Shown in pieces: positions 11,801 to 12,624 of a stretch of DNA of 12,624 nucleotides. Each line of letters opens with the position of its first letter. The stretch's first letter is position 1. The notes below the pieces were generated by a model. The model was not told where the DNA came from. It searched no databases and saw only the letters and a list, made by a program, of their open reading frames with translations. The stretch spans positions 1 through 12,624 of the forward strand of contig JBBSWN010000016.1 of NCBI GenBank assembly GCA_038046265.1, written 5' to 3'. The DNA comes from JAGWAC01 sp038046265 (GTDB taxonomy: Archaea > Nanobdellota > Nanobdellia > SCGC-AAA011-G17 > JACPIM01). The position numbers and the translations under genes were made by a program.

Positions 11801-11929
11801 ATGTCAGAATTAACACAATCACAAAGAGAAGAAAGAAGACTTGCTGCAATAGCATTAGCAAAACATTCAATCCAGATTATCAGGAGGTTAGTAAAAGTTA
11901 ATCATTTTTTGGTTAAGCTTTTTTTATAA
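11801..11929 (+). CDS. 42-residue small ORF between S13 and S4
   Basis: An ATG-started frame lies in the S13-S4 gap. The peptide MSELTQSQREERRLAAIALA followed by KHSIQIIRRLVKVNHF looks like one amphipathic, Arg/Lys-rich helix, as might bind RNA or a membrane surface. A purine-rich GGGAAAACGAAA precedes the ATG at a plausible distance. The last ten codons come from the left arm and T-run of the inverted repeat before S4, so the true C-terminus may be recent. I do not recognise a homologue and cannot tell from sequence alone whether it is translated. The distance between S13 and S4 (172 bases) is unusual for this operon, which favours something being encoded there. Confidence 0.4.
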   Translation: MSELTQSQREERRLAAIALAKHSIQIIRRLVKVNHFLVKLFL

Positions 11930-11938
11930 AAAGGTTAA
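11913..11938 (+). repeat. Junction inverted repeat 6, abutting the S4 ATG
   Basis: The arms TTAAGCTTTTT and AAAAAGGTTAA, around the loop TTAT, pair at ten of eleven positions with one G-G mismatch. The right arm ends directly before the S4 ATG and contains AAAAAGG, the only ribosome-binding-like sequence near that start. If it folds, the start region would be partly hidden. It overlaps the end of the small ORF. Confidence 0.65.
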
Positions 11939-12544
11939 ATGGGAGATCCAAAGAAAAACAGAAAAAAATACAGTACTCCTCATCATCCTTGGCAGGCAAC
12001 AAGGTTAAAGGAAGAAGATGAACTAGTTAAGAAATTCGGTTTAAAAAACAAAAAAGAAGTCTGGAAAATGATTTCAACTATTAAACATTTTAAAGCACAG
12101 GCAAAAAGCCTGATTGCAAGTACATCAGAACAAGGTGAAAAGGAAAAAAAGCAGTTAATAGCAAAATTAGCAAAATTAAATTTAGTTTCTGAAAATGCAA
12201 CTCTAGATGATGTTCTAGATTTAAAAATAGAAAGTATTTTTGACAGAAGGCTTCAAACATTTATTCACAAAGGAAACTTGACAAAATCAATTACTCAAGC
12301 TCGTCAATTTATAATTCATGGCCACATTGCTATAAATGGAAAAAGAGTTAATGTTCCTTCATACTTGGTAAAAAAAGATGAAGAAACTAAAATATCATTT
12401 TATCCAAACTCACAATTAAGCAAAGAAGATCATCCTGAAAGAATGGCTAAAAAACTGGAAAGAGATCTTCAAAAAGAAAAAGAGCATTTAAAAGAAGAAA
12501 CTCAAGAACAAAGAGAAACATTAGTTGAGGTGGAAGCAGCATAA
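11939..12544 (+). CDS. rps4: 30S ribosomal protein S4 (uS4)
   Basis: This small-subunit assembly protein binds the 5' domain of 16S rRNA. It has 201 residues, archaeal size with an extended tail. The N-terminus is typical (MGDPKKNRKKYSTPHHPWQA, 1-20), with EEDELVKKFGLKNKKEVWKM (25-44) after it. The S4 RNA-binding domain lies at about 103-150 (RRLQTFIHKGNLT, then ARQFIIHGHIAINGKRVNVPSYLV). Residues about 165-201 form a highly charged Lys/Glu tail (KKLERDLQKEKEHLKEE and onward), longer than the conserved core needs. The start is fixed because the codon before the ATG is an in-frame TAA. The start is contacted by a junction inverted repeat, and another follows before S11. Neighbours S13 and S11 confirm the identity. 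Confidence 0.96.
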   Translation: MGDPKKNRKKYSTPHHPWQATRLKEEDELVKKFGLKNKKEVWKMISTIKHFKAQAKSLIASTSEQGEKEKKQLIAKLAKLNLVSENATLDDVLDLKIESIFDRRLQTFIHKGNLTKSITQARQFIIHGHIAINGKRVNVPSYLVKKDEETKISFYPNSQLSKEDHPERMAKKLERDLQKEKEHLKEETQEQRETLVEVEAA

Positions 12545-12554
12545 AGTTTTTTGA

Positions 12555-12579
12555 TTAAACTTTTTCATAAAAAGGTTAA
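12555..12579 (+). repeat. Junction inverted repeat 7, one base before the S11 ATG
   Basis: The arms TTAAACTTTTT and AAAAAGGTTAA, around the loop CAT, pair at ten of eleven positions; the single mismatch is A-G at the family position. The right arm ends one base before the S11 ATG. A T-run (TTTTTT, 12547-12552) precedes it. No TATA box lies between S4 and S11, so this copy is expected to be transcribed. Confidence 0.65.
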
Positions 12580-12580
12580 A

Positions 12581-12624
12581 ATGGAACAACAGCAAAAACA
12601 ACAAAAATTAAAGTGGGGCGTAGC
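12581..12624 (+). CDS. rps11: 30S ribosomal protein S11 (uS11), start only
   Basis: The window ends 44 bases into this gene. The 14 visible residues are a Gln/Lys-rich start (MEQQQKQQKL) followed by KWGVA, which matches the conserved KWGIAHI beginning of archaeal S11 and fits its place after S13 and S4. Nothing more can be read from the part that is present. S11 lies on the platform of the small subunit. Confidence 0.8.
   Translation, partial: MEQQQKQQKLKWGV

Noticed and set aside
11882..11889. AGGAGGTT, a near-perfect Shine-Dalgarno sequence between S13 and S4
   Set aside because: No usable start codon lies within 4-15 bases after it, and it is explained as two Arg codons plus the next Leu codon of the small ORF. 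The S4 ATG is about 50 bases away.

Overview
The window is about 12.6 kb of AT-rich archaeal DNA, most likely from a DPANN lineage of the Woesearchaeota/Pacearchaeota type. The archaeal assignment rests on the gene set (Pth2, L21e, Rpb4/RpoF, DUF655, archaeal S13-S4-S11 order, Lhr-core helicase, DRG-like GTPase) and on TATA-like boxes centred about 24-30 bases before many ATGs, which implies mostly leaderless mRNAs. The finer assignment is inference, from the small compact genes, the many short secreted or membrane proteins and the composition.

Layout. 60-1512 (+): three overlapping genes for small, Cys-containing membrane or exported proteins that I do not recognise. 1504-3594 (-): a reduced DRG-like TGS GTPase with an altered G3 motif, a 142-residue unknown protein and a ZIP metal transporter. 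3595-3762: divergent promoter region with copy 1 of a roughly 100-bp dispersed repeat that contains a TATA box and two tandem 13-bp units. 3763-8166 (+): an Lhr-type helicase, a TTG-started anchored protein resembling a divergent InlB B-repeat domain, an unknown exported protein and a PdeM/COG1407-like metallophosphoesterase. 8215-8718 (-): an anchored, Cys-rich surface protein. 8719-9079: copy 2 of the dispersed repeat and an open frame without a normal start that looks like the tail of a homing endonuclease. 9080-12624 (+): Pth2, L21e, RpoF, DUF655, an unrelated four-helix membrane protein, S13, a 42-codon small ORF, S4 and the start of S11.

Working together. The right third is translation and transcription machinery in the order known from other archaea (L21e-RpoF-DUF655; S13-S4-S11), with two unfamiliar small genes placed inside it. 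The Lhr helicase and PdeM-like phosphoesterase recall the bacterial Lhr-associated DNA-repair clusters.

The main unexplained signals are: (1) a family of seven short imperfect inverted repeats at gene junctions from 7.4 kb onward, six of them with a mismatch at the same position of the stem and four ending 1-2 bases before an ATG; and (2) the dispersed promoter-like repeat with tandem 13-bp units. Both are visible directly in the sequence; their functions are inference.
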